Under the pieces are notes generated by a model. It saw only the letters and a list, made by a program, of their open reading frames with translations, had not been told where the DNA came from and ran no database searches. The position numbers and the translations under genes are program-made. A stretch of 64,000 nt of DNA from Acidobacteriota bacterium (GTDB taxonomy: Bacteria; Acidobacteriota; Vicinamibacteria; Vicinamibacterales; JAKQTR01), in the NCBI GenBank assembly GCA_029562975.1, contig JAKQTR010000009.1, forward strand, positions 1 through 64,000. The letters run 5' to 3'. Shown piece by piece: positions 16,787-25,572 of the stretch. Position 1 is the first letter of the stretch, and each line of letters starts with the position of its first letter.

Positions 16787-17845
16787 ATGCCCAGCGCTCG
16801 CGTCCTGTCACGTGCCATTGTACCCTTGGCGCCCCTTGTTGCCGGGATGCTGGCCGCGCCGTGCGGCGTGCGCGGGCAGGCCGTGGCGCCACCCGCCGGC
16901 GCCGCTCCCGGCGTGCCGCTCATGGCCACGGCCGCGCAACGCTCGGCTGCCGTCCTCATGACGCGAGGGCTCGCGAGCATCAAGGCCCGCCGGCTCGCCA
17001 GGGGCATCCCGATCGACCGCGGGATTGATCCCAACGAGACGGGCATTATCGGCGACGAATTCACGCCCCTGACGACCTCCCTCAGCGAGGCCGCGGCGAA
17101 ACGGACGTCGGCCAACCCGGCGTTTGCGGCCGTCGTGGCGCGCTACTTCGAGCAGGCCGGCCTCGTGCCCGGCGACGTCGTGGCCGTCGGCGGCAGCGGA
17201 TCGTTACCGGCGTTCGTGCTCGCCGCGCTCTGCGCCGCGCGGGCGCTCGACCTGGAGCCCGTCGTCATCTACTCGATTGGGTCCTCGATGTACGGCGCCA
17301 ACATTCCCGGGTTCACGTTCGTGGACATGCTGGCGGGGCTGCGCGCCGACGGCGTGCTGCCCTACGAGCTGGCGGCCGTGGCGCCAGGAGGCGAGCGCGA
17401 CTCCGGTCGCGGCGTGCTGTTCGACGAGGACGGGACGGCCCTCGTGGACGAAGCGCGGCGGAGCGGTCTGCCGCTCGTCGAAGGGCGGACACTGGCCGAA
17501 CGGGTCCAGCGCCGGCTGCGGATCTACGAGCGATCCGCCCGCGGGAAGCCGATCCGCTGCTTCGTGAACGTCGGCGGCGCCTCCGCCAACTTCGGCGACA
17601 CGGCGGCGTCGCTCGACCTGCCGAACGGGCTCGTGCTCCGGGCGCCGCACGCGCCGGAATCGCCGACGCGCGGCCTGGTGTTCGAGTTCCTGACGCGCGG
17701 CGTGCCGGTCGTTCACTTGCTGTTCGTGAAGGGCCTCGCGCGCGACAACGGGCTGCCCTACGACCCCGTGCCGTTGCCGGCGGTCACCCTCCCGCGGGCC
17801 GTCGAACGCCAGGCGCCCGAGCCCCGGGCAGGCGCCTCGCCGTGA
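16787..17845 (+). CDS. Poly-gamma-glutamate system protein (PgsW-like)
   Basis: A 352-residue exported protein. After a signal segment (about residues 8-30) it reads GIDPNETGIIGDEFTPLTTS and then KRTSANPAFAAVV, a signature of the poly-gamma-glutamate system protein family (PgsW-type, TIGR04332). A later glycine-rich stretch, AVGGSGSLPAFVLAAL, and RCFVNVGGASANFGD are also typical. PgsW homologues normally accompany pgsB and pgsC ligase genes, and neither is seen here. The start is uncertain because the frame is open upstream to 16742; 16787 gives the best signal peptide. Confidence 0.7.
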   Translation: MPSARVLSRAIVPLAPLVAGMLAAPCGVRGQAVAPPAGAAPGVPLMATAAQRSAAVLMTRGLASIKARRLARGIPIDRGIDPNETGIIGDEFTPLTTSLSEAAAKRTSANPAFAAVVARYFEQAGLVPGDVVAVGGSGSLPAFVLAALCAARALDLEPVVIYSIGSSMYGANIPGFTFVDMLAGLRADGVLPYELAAVAPGGERDSGRGVLFDEDGTALVDEARRSGLPLVEGRTLAERVQRRLRIYERSARGKPIRCFVNVGGASANFGDTAASLDLPNGLVLRAPHAPESPTRGLVFEFLTRGVPVVHLLFVKGLARDNGLPYDPVPLPAVTLPRAVERQAPEPRAGASP

Positions 17846-17876
17846 GAACGGCCCGCAGCGGCCGCCGGGCGCACAG

Positions 17877-17882
17877 TAGGAT
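17877..17882 (+). promoter_or_regulatory. Probable -10 element (TAGGAT) for the DUF438 gene
   Basis: TAGGAT occurs 31 bases after the PgsW-like stop, identical to the hexamer upstream of that gene. It would leave a leader of about 150 bases before the RBS at 18031. Confidence 0.3.
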
Positions 17883-18041
17883 GGGACTTCAGCCTGCGGT
17901 CATACCGGCACGGGCGCCCCGCCGCGCGGGGGGGCGGGAGCGGCTTTGCCTCCCGCCGCGCGGGACGTGCCCATCGGGGCCTGGATTGCGCGAACCGCCC
18001 GGTTCCCGGAAGCGGGGGAGCCGGCGCTGAAGGAGACGCTG

Positions 18042-19298
18042 ATGAGCGAGTTGATCGAGCACGCGAGGCGGCGCAAGGACCTGCTGAAGCACATGATCCT
18101 GCAGATCCATCAGGGCGCGGCGCCGGACCAGGTCCGCACCCGGATCGTCCGCCTCATGGGCCAGGTTCCCTACAGCGACGTGGTCGAGGTGGAGCAGGAA
18201 CTCGTGAACGAAGGCGTGCCCACGGAGGAGATCCTGCGCCTGTGCGATCTGCACGGAGAGGCGCTCAAGGGCGCCATCGACCTGAGGTCCGCCCCGGAAG
18301 CGCCTCCGGGCCATCCGGCGCACACGTTCGCCGAGGAGAACAAGGCGCTGCTGTGGGAGGTCGACGAGCTCTCCCGCCTCTACGCCGCAGCCGACTCGGC
18401 ACCCGCCGACGCCGACGCGTCCGAGATCGTGGCGGCGATCCGCGTAGGGTTCAACCGGCTGATGGACGTGGAGAAGCACTACCGGCGCAAGGAGTTCCTG
18501 CTCTTTCCCTTCCTCGAGCGCCACGGCATCACCGGCCCGCCGAAGGTCATGTGGGGCAAGCACGACGAGGCCAGGGGCCTCCTTGCCGGCGCGCTGGACG
18601 CCCTGGCGGCAGCCGGCCCGACGAGCGCCGCCGAGGCCCGCGGCCTCATCCAGCTGGCCCTGAGGCCGGCGTCGGAGGCCGTCGCGGAGATGGTCGACAA
18701 GGAATCGCACATCCTCCTGCCGATGTGCCTGGACACGCTCGACGACTCGGAGTGGGGCGAGATCGCTCAGCAGAGCCTCGAGTACGGGTTCTGCCTCTAC
18801 GACCCGCCTGACACCTGGCAGCCTGCCGGCCCCGCCGCGCCGGCTGCCGAGGGCGCGGCTGCCGGCGGCCGGGTGCAGCTGTCGTCCGGGAGCCTCGCCC
18901 CGGACGAACTGGCCGCCATTCTCAACACGATTCCGTTCGATCTCACCTTCGTCGACAAGGACGACACCGTGCGGTACTTCACGCAGGGCCGCGAGCGCAT
19001 CTTCGCCCGCAGCCGGGCGATCCTGGGCCGGAAGGTGCAGTACTGCCATCCTCCGTCGAGCGTCAAGATCGTGGAGCAGATCCTCGAGGACTTCCGATTG
19101 AAGCGCCACGATCGCGCGGCGTTCTGGATCACCATGAAAGGGCGCTTCATCCATATCGAGTACTTCGCGCTCCGCGGACAGGACGGCGCGTACCTGGGGT
19201 GCCTGGAGGTCAGCCAGGACCTGACGGACAAGCGCGCCCTCGAAGGCGAACAGCGCCTGCTGAGTTACGCCGATCGCGGGGACGGCGATGGGAGCTGA
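18042..19298 (+). CDS. DUF438 - hemerythrin-like - PAS domain protein
   Basis: A 418-residue cytoplasmic protein. Residues 1-70 match DUF438 (LLKHMILQIHQGAAPDQVRT). Residues about 90-245 are a hemerythrin-like helical bundle with HTFAEENKALLWEVDEL, EKHYRRKEFLLFPFLERHG, GKHDEARGLL and DKESHILLPM, which supply the His and Glu ligands of a diiron site. The last 115 residues are a PAS domain (ILNTIPFDLTFVDKDDTVRY). Such proteins are candidate oxygen or nitric-oxide sensors. The ATG has AGGAG six bases upstream. The 3' end overlaps the next gene by 11 bases, so they are translationally coupled. Confidence 0.88.
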   Translation: MSELIEHARRRKDLLKHMILQIHQGAAPDQVRTRIVRLMGQVPYSDVVEVEQELVNEGVPTEEILRLCDLHGEALKGAIDLRSAPEAPPGHPAHTFAEENKALLWEVDELSRLYAAADSAPADADASEIVAAIRVGFNRLMDVEKHYRRKEFLLFPFLERHGITGPPKVMWGKHDEARGLLAGALDALAAAGPTSAAEARGLIQLALRPASEAVAEMVDKESHILLPMCLDTLDDSEWGEIAQQSLEYGFCLYDPPDTWQPAGPAAPAAEGAAAGGRVQLSSGSLAPDELAAILNTIPFDLTFVDKDDTVRYFTQGRERIFARSRAILGRKVQYCHPPSSVKIVEQILEDFRLKRHDRAAFWITMKGRFIHIEYFALRGQDGAYLGCLEVSQDLTDKRALEGEQRLLSYADRGDGDGS

Positions 19299-19830
19299 GA
19301 CCGCGCGGCCGCCGATCGCGCCCGAAACCACGGTCGGGAGCCTGCTCGCCCACTACCCGGAGCTCGAGGCGAGCCTCCTCGCCCTGTCGCCGGCCTACGG
19401 CGCGCTGAAGAACCCCGTCCTCAGGCGCACGGTGGCCAAGGTGGCGACGCTCCGCCAGGTGGCCAAAGTCGGAAACGTGCCACTGCCCACTCTCATCAAC
19501 CGGCTGCGCGCCGATGCGGGACAGGCCCCGGCCTCCTGCGGTGACGAGGCGGATGAGACAGCGTTGGAGCGGCCGGACTGGGCCGATCCGGCCTTGGTGG
19601 CCCGCACCTACGACGCCCGTCCCGTCATTGACGCCGGCGGACATCCCATGCCGCAGGTCATGCGGGACTGGGCCGGGCTGCGGCCGGGAGAGGTCTACGA
19701 GCTCGTCACTCCGTTCCTCCCCGAGCCGCTCGTCGCCCTGGCCGCCGAGAAGGGATACCGGGCCTGGAGCGTCCGCGAGGGGTCGGACCTGGTTCGCACG
19801 TACTTCGCAAGGGACGAGACGAGGCGCTGA
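19288..19830 (+). CDS. DUF1858 and DUF2249 domain protein
   Basis: A 180-residue cytoplasmic protein. Residues about 12-75 resemble DUF1858, a short helical domain (TVGSLLAHYPELEASLLALS, then TLRQVAKVGNVPLPTLINRL). Residues about 108-175 match DUF2249, a TusA-like alpha/beta fold, in DARPVIDAGGHPMPQVMRDW and GEVYELVTPFLPEPLVAL. These domains often accompany DUF438 and hemerythrin proteins near nitrogen-oxide or low-oxygen respiratory genes. The start overlaps the DUF438 gene by 11 bases. The conserved TusA cysteine is absent, so a sulfur-carrier role is unlikely. Confidence 0.78.
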   Translation: MGAETARPPIAPETTVGSLLAHYPELEASLLALSPAYGALKNPVLRRTVAKVATLRQVAKVGNVPLPTLINRLRADAGQAPASCGDEADETALERPDWADPALVARTYDARPVIDAGGHPMPQVMRDWAGLRPGEVYELVTPFLPEPLVALAAEKGYRAWSVREGSDLVRTYFARDETRR

Positions 19831-19845
19831 GACCCGGACGCGCCG

Positions 19846-20979
19846 CTACGGCCGGACCCTGAACGTGCGCGCGGCGAGCACCGCGAGGACGACCGCCAGC
19901 GTCAGCAGAATCCCCAGGTGCGGCAGGATGTCGCGCAGGCCGCCCTGGAAGAACCTGAGGGCGTGCAGCGCGTCCATGGCCCAGTAGGCCGGCGAGATCA
20001 TCGCCAGCTTCCGCACGGCCGGCGGCACGATCTCGTTCGGCCACCAGCAGCCCCCGAGCCCGGCGAACATGTTGGCCAGCAGCACGGACACGCCCACGAT
20101 GAGATCCTCGCGGGTGAGCAGCGAGCCGGCGAAGACGCTAAGCGCAGCCACCGCGAGGGCGAACACGGCGAGCACGAGCAGCGCGAGCGGCGCGCTTCCC
20201 AGGTTGAGCCCGAAGAACGCCTTGCCGACGGCGAAGAGCATCAGCGCCTGCAGGACGCCCATCGACCACCGCCCCAGGAGCTTGGCCTGGAACAGCTCGC
20301 CGGTCGAGAGCGGCGAGCAGAGGAGCCTGCTCAGCACGCCCTTCTTCCGATCCTCCATCACCGAGATCCCGCCGTAGATCATCACCATCATCATGATGAA
20401 CTGCACGGTCGTTCCGGGAATCGAGTGGTCGAACCCGCTGGGCACGGCCGTGACGGTCTTCTCGGGGAACCGCGTCTCCACCCGGACGAGATCCGCGACC
20501 TCCGGGTGGCCGTCCAGGAACGTCGTCAGATCGCCGTCGCCGTAGAGCACCAGCTCGCTGAGGACCCGGGCGATCGCCTGGAACAGGCGGGTCTCGACGC
20601 GGGCCGCGGCTCTCTCCGACGCGCCGGCGCGCTTCTTGAACGCGAGGGCCTGATCGCGCCGCGCCTCGATCCTCGCCGAGAAGTCGGGCGGCAGGACGAT
20701 GAGGCGGGTGAAGTCGGCCGGCTCCGCCTTGACGACGGTGATCTCGATGTTCGGCGCCTTGATCTTGTCGACGAAGTACGCGCCCCAGCGCCCTTCGTCC
20801 TGGTTGACCACCGTCAGCGACGCCACGGCCGGCGCGGCGTCGCCCGCCTTGAACAGCATCCCGAAGACGACGATGAAGAAGATCGGGAACGCGAGGGTCC
20901 AGAAGAAGAAGGGCCTGTCGCGGACCATGCGCCACACGTCGTTGCGGGCCACGTGCAGGACGCGTCCCAGCCTTCTCAT
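19846..20979 (-). CDS. ABC-2 type transporter permease (second subunit)
   Basis: A 377-residue exporter permease. It has an N-terminal helix (FFFWTLAFPIFFIVVFGMLF), a long extracytoplasmic domain (about residues 45-200), and five C-terminal helices beginning IPGTTVQFIMMMVMIYGGIS, the ABC-2 (DrrB/YhiP-like) core. The motif EDRKKGVLSRLLCSPLS is the usual coupling loop. The ATG at 20979 overlaps the upstream permease by four bases. Together with the ATPase it forms a YbhFSR-like exporter of unknown substrate. It lies convergent with the DUF2249 gene, 15 bases apart. Confidence 0.9.
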   Translation of the reverse strand: MRRLGRVLHVARNDVWRMVRDRPFFFWTLAFPIFFIVVFGMLFKAGDAAPAVASLTVVNQDEGRWGAYFVDKIKAPNIEITVVKAEPADFTRLIVLPPDFSARIEARRDQALAFKKRAGASERAAARVETRLFQAIARVLSELVLYGDGDLTTFLDGHPEVADLVRVETRFPEKTVTAVPSGFDHSIPGTTVQFIMMMVMIYGGISVMEDRKKGVLSRLLCSPLSTGELFQAKLLGRWSMGVLQALMLFAVGKAFFGLNLGSAPLALLVLAVFALAVAALSVFAGSLLTREDLIVGVSVLLANMFAGLGGCWWPNEIVPPAVRKLAMISPAYWAMDALHALRFFQGGLRDILPHLGILLTLAVVLAVLAARTFRVRP

Positions 20980-22226
20980 GACGCGCTCCGGGTCTGCCGC
21001 AGCAGGGCGGGCACGGCGAGGGCGAGCAGAGCGAGCCCGCTCGCGCCGAGCACGGCGACGGCGGCGAGCGGAAACCGCCCGTCCCGGACGAGGGCCGCGC
21101 CGTCGATGAACCAGCGGTTGGGGGTGAACAGGCCGATCGGCCTGAACGCGGCCGGCATCGCGTCGGGGCTCATCATCGACCCCCCGAACAGGCTGAAGAC
21201 GAGAATGACCGGCGCGCCGATCGCGCCGGCCTGGTTGCGGTTGGCGACGAGGGCGTGGAAGAGCGCGAAGAACGCCGCGACCCAGAAGGCGGCCGTCGCG
21301 CCGAGCAGGAGGAAGTAGCCGAACGGCCCCCACGTCGCGCCGAAGAGCAGCCTCCCGGCGGCCGCCATGACGAGGAGCACGGCCAGGCCCATGAGCCAGC
21401 CCCCGAGGATGCGCGCGCCGACGAGTTCCAGCGGGCGCAGCGGCGCGCTCATCATGCGCCGCAGCGTGCCGTCCTCGCGCTCGGCGAGGATGTCGCGCAT
21501 CACGGTCTGGACGATGAACAGCAGGAACATGATCGCCATGCCGGGCAGGACCGCCGAGAACACGTCCGCCCGGGTGACGGCGGGGCGCGACCCGGCGGTC
21601 TTCACCTCTTCCGATTCCAGCCGGATGAGCAGCGGGTCGAGGTACTTCGAGGCGGCGATGACCTTGCTCTGGGCCTTCGCGAGCTCCGGCGCGAGCGACG
21701 CCCACGGAAACGCCTCGAGCGGGAGATCCATCATCGCGCGGATCCCCCTGACCTCGTCGCCGAACGCCCGCACGGCGCCCGAGAGGACCACCGCCAGCGT
21801 GTTCACCGCCTCCTCGGCCACGTCCGGCAGGAACTGCTCGGCCGGGTTCCTCACCACCGTGAGCGCCACCGGCTTCCATTCCATCAGGTCCAGCGTGAAG
21901 CGCTCCGGCACGACGATCATCGCCGACGCCCTGCCGGCCTTCATGCGCTCCCGGCCCTCGGATTCGCCGATGACCGTGACCTCGAACATCTCCTTCATCC
22001 GGGCTGAGTCGAAGGCCCCGAGGAGCAGCTTCGAGGCCACGCTCTTGTCGCGATCCACGACGAGGACGGCGATGCGCGGCAGCGCGTTCGCGCCGGGCTT
22101 CGGGCCGAAGACGGCGCCGATGAGCGCCGTCATCGCCAGGGGAATGGCCATGAAGACCACGATGACCAGCGGCGCGCGGAGGTGCCGGCGGACGTCGTTC
22201 GTGAAGACGTGGAGGAGGCGGCGCAT
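20976..22226 (-). CDS. ABC-2 type transporter permease (first subunit)
   Basis: A 416-residue permease with one N-terminal helix (APLVIVVFMAIPLAMTALIG), a large extracytoplasmic loop (about residues 45-215) and a C-terminal ABC-2 membrane core with the coupling motif EREDGTLRRMMSAPLRP. It is similar in design to its downstream partner but clearly divergent in sequence, so the exporter is probably a heterodimer. It starts three bases after the ATPase gene ends and overlaps the next permease by four bases. Confidence 0.9.
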   Translation of the reverse strand: MRRLLHVFTNDVRRHLRAPLVIVVFMAIPLAMTALIGAVFGPKPGANALPRIAVLVVDRDKSVASKLLLGAFDSARMKEMFEVTVIGESEGRERMKAGRASAMIVVPERFTLDLMEWKPVALTVVRNPAEQFLPDVAEEAVNTLAVVLSGAVRAFGDEVRGIRAMMDLPLEAFPWASLAPELAKAQSKVIAASKYLDPLLIRLESEEVKTAGSRPAVTRADVFSAVLPGMAIMFLLFIVQTVMRDILAEREDGTLRRMMSAPLRPLELVGARILGGWLMGLAVLLVMAAAGRLLFGATWGPFGYFLLLGATAAFWVAAFFALFHALVANRNQAGAIGAPVILVFSLFGGSMMSPDAMPAAFRPIGLFTPNRWFIDGAALVRDGRFPLAAVAVLGASGLALLALAVPALLRQTRSAS

Positions 22227-22229
22227 CGA

Positions 22230-23159
22230 TCAGTCCCTCAGGCTGCGCCCGGTCAGCTTCAGGAAGACGGTCTCGAGGCTGGGCGACTTGATCGTGAGAT
22301 CGGTCACCGCGAGCTTGCGGCCGAAGAGCCGGTCCATGACGCGCGGGATTTGATCGGTGTCCGAGACGGCGAGCAGGGCCAGGTTGTCGCCCGCCGACAT
22401 GAGCTCGACGCTGGGCGCCGGCATGTCCTGGATGGCCTCAGAGAACGCGCCCGCGCCGAACTCCCCGCTGATCTCGACGAAGGTGCGCTCGCCCACGATG
22501 CGGACCAGCTCGTCCAGCGTGCCCTGGGCGAGGATGCGGCCCTTGTCCATGATGGCGATGCGCGAGCAGGCCGTTTCCACCTCGGCCAGCTGGTGCGTCG
22601 TGAAGATGACCGCGGTGCCCGCCGCGCCGACGTTGCGGATGATGTCCAGGATGCTGACCTTCGCCTGGACGTCGATGCCGACCGTGGGTTCGTCCAGGAG
22701 CAGGAGGTCCGGCTTGTGCAGCAGGCCGATGGCCGTGTTGAGGCGCCGCTTCATGCCGCCCGAGAACTTCTTGACCGGCTCCTTCGCGCGGCCGGCCAGC
22801 TCGACCAACTCGAGGATCTCCGCGGCCCGCCGCTTCAGCTCGGCCCGGGGCACGTCGTACAGCCCGCCCCAGAAGAGCAGGTTGTCCATGGCGCTCAGGT
22901 CCTCGTAGAACGCCATGTCCTGGGGCACGATGCCTAGGCGGTTCTTGAGCTGGCGGCTGGCGAACAGGCTCTGTCCCTGAAAGGTCACCGTGCCGGTGAA
23001 GCCGCCCAGCGTCCCGGCGAGGATGGAGATGAGCGTGGTCTTGCCCGCGCCGTTCGGGCCGAGCAGCCCGAGCACCTCGCCCTTCGCCAGGTCGAGCGAG
23101 AAGCGGTCGAGGGCCAGGACGTCGCCGTAGGACTTCGTCAGGTTCCGAATCTCGAGCAT
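22230..23159 (-). CDS. ABC transporter ATP-binding protein
   Basis: A 309-residue single-domain ATPase. Walker A is GPNGAGKT (34-41), the signature is FSGGMKRR, and Walker B is LLLLDEPTVGID followed by the switch-region histidine in FTTHQL. The C-terminal 80 residues match the extra domain of drug- and lipid-export ATPases (DrrA/YbhF type). It would power the two permeases encoded just downstream. The start at 23159 has GGAGG seven bases upstream, and an in-frame ATG further upstream would add 52 residues of low-complexity sequence. First gene of the operon. Confidence 0.93.
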   Translation of the reverse strand: MLEIRNLTKSYGDVLALDRFSLDLAKGEVLGLLGPNGAGKTTLISILAGTLGGFTGTVTFQGQSLFASRQLKNRLGIVPQDMAFYEDLSAMDNLLFWGGLYDVPRAELKRRAAEILELVELAGRAKEPVKKFSGGMKRRLNTAIGLLHKPDLLLLDEPTVGIDVQAKVSILDIIRNVGAAGTAVIFTTHQLAEVETACSRIAIMDKGRILAQGTLDELVRIVGERTFVEISGEFGAGAFSEAIQDMPAPSVELMSAGDNLALLAVSDTDQIPRVMDRLFGRKLAVTDLTIKSPSLETVFLKLTGRSLRD

Positions 23160-23530
23160 GGCCACCTCCGCGCGGCGCCCCGTCGGCCGCCCGCTGGCCT
23201 CAGGAGACAGAGACGAGCGCCGGGGCGCGGAGGTTCGGCGGGAACGGTCCGGGGGCGGCGCCGACGGGCCGTTCGGATGCGGGGCCCGCTGCCGCGCCGG
23301 CAGCCCGACGGGCACCGCGACGGGGCTGGAAGCCCGGGGCGGAGCGGGAGTGCCAGGGAGCCGCCGACCGGGCCCGCCGCGCGATCGGCCGCCGAAACCG
23401 CCGCTCCGGCGCCGGGGCGATAGTAAGATGATCGGGCGCTCGGGCGGCCGCCTGCCGGCCGGGCTCAGGCGGCGCCGCCGGGCGCCGCCGCTTCGGCCGC
23501 GCCCCCCCGCGCGGCGCCTGGAGGGTGGCG
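23160..23530. other. Divergent intergenic region without genes
   Basis: About 370 bases between the ABC ATPase gene and the DUF6305 gene, extremely GC-rich and with no convincing reading frame. The only clear signal is TAAGAT at 23424-23429. Several overlapping GGC/GCC-rich runs could fold but give no specific structure. Confidence 0.5.
23424..23429 (+). promoter_or_regulatory. Probable -10 element (TAAGAT) for the DUF6305/transporter operon
   Basis: TAAGAT stands out in a GC-rich gap. It would give a leader of about 95 bases before the ATG at 23531. Confidence 0.4.
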
Positions 23531-24124
23531 ATGAGGCACACGCGGCTGGTCTCGCTTGTCGCAGTCACGGCGCTGATGTCGTTTGCGGCGTCAGCGGCGG
23601 CGGCGGTCTCCGGCGCGGCGCCGCCGAAGGGACAGACGCCGCTGCTCATCACCAATGCCGGCCAGGGGCCGGGCGCCAAAATGGCGAGGCTGCTCCTCCA
23701 GCGCACGGGGGCCGTCTCGGATTTCGACTACAACGCCGAGCCGCAGCCCGCCGACCTGGCGGCCAAGCCGTACAAGACGCTGATGGTCGTCCTCGGGTCC
23801 ACCGCGAAGGGCCTCGGCGCCTCCGGCATCACGATTGACGACGAGATCGCCCGGCTGAACGCCATGATGGCCGAGGCGAAGAAGCTCAAGCTGCAGATCG
23901 TCTGCGTGCTCCTCGAGGGCAAGACGCGCCGCGGCAAGCCCGGCGGCGCCGACGAGCGCTGCATCGACGCCGTCGCGCCCTTCGCCCACGCGCTCGTCGT
24001 CAAGAAGGACGGCAACGAGGACGGGCGGTTTGACGCGATCGCGAAGAAGACCGGCGCGCCGCTCACGTTCATCGACGATGCGGTGGACTTCGGCGACGTC
24101 GTGAAGGCGATGTACGCCAAGTGA
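23531..24124 (+). CDS. DUF6305 family exported protein
   Basis: A 197-residue protein with a signal peptide (about residues 1-25) and an alpha/beta body. Core segments are TPLLITNAGQGPGAKMARLL, KTLMVVLGSTAKGLGASGIT and LQIVCVLLEGKTRRG. It resembles the DUF6305 family, found next to membrane carriers, and could be a solute-binding or accessory component. The ATG at 23531 has GGAGG six bases upstream; a GTG at 23525 sits too close to it. The stop overlaps the carrier GTG start by four bases, which argues for a shared function. Confidence 0.65.
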   Translation: MRHTRLVSLVAVTALMSFAASAAAAVSGAAPPKGQTPLLITNAGQGPGAKMARLLLQRTGAVSDFDYNAEPQPADLAAKPYKTLMVVLGSTAKGLGASGITIDDEIARLNAMMAEAKKLKLQIVCVLLEGKTRRGKPGGADERCIDAVAPFAHALVVKKDGNEDGRFDAIAKKTGAPLTFIDDAVDFGDVVKAMYAK

Positions 24125-25422
24125 GCACGTACGTCACGACGTCGTACACGCTGGCCGCGATGGTCGCGGCCTTCACCCTGAGCAGCTGGCGGTTCAAGTC
24201 GCCGGAGCTGGCGATGGTCGTCACCGCGCTGGTGGGGGCGCTCGTCGCCGGCCTTGGGTTCCCGGCGCACCTCTTCGTCGAGGGCACGTTCACCTTCCTC
24301 GACCTCGCCTTCATCTTCATCACCGCGTGCGTGTTCATGAACGCCTACTCGGAGGTGGGCGCGATGAACGCGCTCGTGCGGGCGATGGTGACGAGGCTGT
24401 CCCGATGGAAGTGGCTGCTCCTGATGGTGCTGGCCGCCCTCATGCTCATCCCCGGCGCGCTGACGGGAGCGGGCGTCGTGTCCGTGCTGGTCGTCGGCGG
24501 CCTCGTGGCGGCCGTCCTGCGCCTGATGGGCCTCGCCGAGCAGCGCGTCGCCGCGTTCGTGTTCATGCTGGGCATCCTGTCGGCCGTCGCGCCGCCCATC
24601 AACGTCTGGGCGATGCTCATGGCCGCCGGCGCGAACATGCCCTACGTCGGGTTCGACTGGGTGCTGCTGGTGCCCGTGCTGGCCGTCGCGGCGGCGACCG
24701 TCGTCTACCTCGGGTGGGGCGCGGTGCCGCAGTCGAAGGAGGCCATCCTGGCGGGCCTCCCGCCGCTCTCCCCGAAGATGACCTGGTGGCGGGCGGCGGT
24801 GCCCCTCGGCATCCTCCTCGCCCTGGCCCTGGCGTCGAAGTACGCCGCGTTCGCGATCCCGACGCTGGGCTTCCCGCTGATCTTTATCGTCTGCACGATC
24901 GCGACCGTGGCGATCGACCCGGAGCGCCGCCCGTTCGGCCGCTGGCTCGCGGTGACGAACGACACCGTCGAACAGGTCTTCCCGCTCGTGGCGACGATGG
25001 TGAGCGTGGGCGTGCTCGTGAACATCCTGGCCGCGACCGGCGTGCGCGGCCTCATCGCGATCAGCTTCGTCGCGCTGCCGATCGTCGGCATCTACGCGAC
25101 GTCGCTCTTCGTCTGCCCGATGGCGCAGGGCGCGCTCGGGTTCGGGAGCGCCGTTATCCTCGGGACGCCACTGATCTTCGTCTTCAACGCCGTCGGGGCC
25201 AACGTCACAGTCGTGGCGGCGGCGTTCAGCATGCTGTTCGCCCTCGGCGACTGCCTGCCCCCGTCGCGGATCGTGGGCAGGACCGCCATCGAAACGGTGG
25301 GCTACAAGGGCACCTACGCGTCGTTCCTGAGGGCGACAACGGTGCCGTGGCTCATCATGGGCGCGGTGGCGCTGGCGATGTTGATCTTTCCGGGGAAGGT
25401 CGCGTTTCTCGTGAAGTACTAG
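24121..25422 (+). CDS. TRAP-type large subunit-like membrane carrier
   Basis: A 433-residue polytopic protein with about twelve hydrophobic segments. It is annotated in relatives as a C4-dicarboxylate TRAP large-permease-like (DctM-like) protein. Conserved-looking parts include ALTGAGVVSVLVVGGLVAAV, GILSAVAPPINVWAMLMAAG and FALGDCLPPSRIVGR, the paired re-entrant loop pattern of this superfamily. No DctP-type binding protein or DctQ is present; the DUF6305 protein could stand in. GTG start overlapping the previous gene. The cargo is unknown, but the neighbours suggest a peptide or acylated amino acid. Confidence 0.75.
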   Translation: MSTYVTTSYTLAAMVAAFTLSSWRFKSPELAMVVTALVGALVAGLGFPAHLFVEGTFTFLDLAFIFITACVFMNAYSEVGAMNALVRAMVTRLSRWKWLLLMVLAALMLIPGALTGAGVVSVLVVGGLVAAVLRLMGLAEQRVAAFVFMLGILSAVAPPINVWAMLMAAGANMPYVGFDWVLLVPVLAVAAATVVYLGWGAVPQSKEAILAGLPPLSPKMTWWRAAVPLGILLALALASKYAAFAIPTLGFPLIFIVCTIATVAIDPERRPFGRWLAVTNDTVEQVFPLVATMVSVGVLVNILAATGVRGLIAISFVALPIVGIYATSLFVCPMAQGALGFGSAVILGTPLIFVFNAVGANVTVVAAAFSMLFALGDCLPPSRIVGRTAIETVGYKGTYASFLRATTVPWLIMGAVALAMLIFPGKVAFLVKY

Positions 25423-25456
25423 GCGCTGGGGGCCGGGCGCCAGGCGCCGGCCCGAC
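25423..25456. repeat. GC-rich degenerate 7-bp repeat array
   Basis: Directly after the carrier stop the sequence reads in 7-base steps as GGCGCTG (sharing one base with the stop), GGGGCCG, GGCGCCA, GGCGCCG and GCCCGAC. The match between units is moderate. It lies about 70 bases before a clearer heptamer array at 25524. Confidence 0.4.
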
Positions 25457-25523
25457 AGGGGGCAAGACAGAATTCGGTCACGATCCGGAGCACCGGTCAG
25501 CCCGCGTGCATGGTATCAGTTGC

Positions 25524-25553
25524 CGCATCCCGGATTCTGGATTCCGGATTCTG
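25524..25553. repeat. Tandem heptamer array (CGGATTC type)
   Basis: Four consecutive 7-base units, CGCATCC, CGGATTC, TGGATTC and CGGATTC, followed by a partial TG. The units fit YGNNTNC, the same rule as the array in front of dnaX. The array ends 19 bases before the ATG of the small membrane protein, replacing the position of an RBS. Confidence 0.65.
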
Positions 25554-25572
25554 ATGAGTGAGCTCGCCGACC

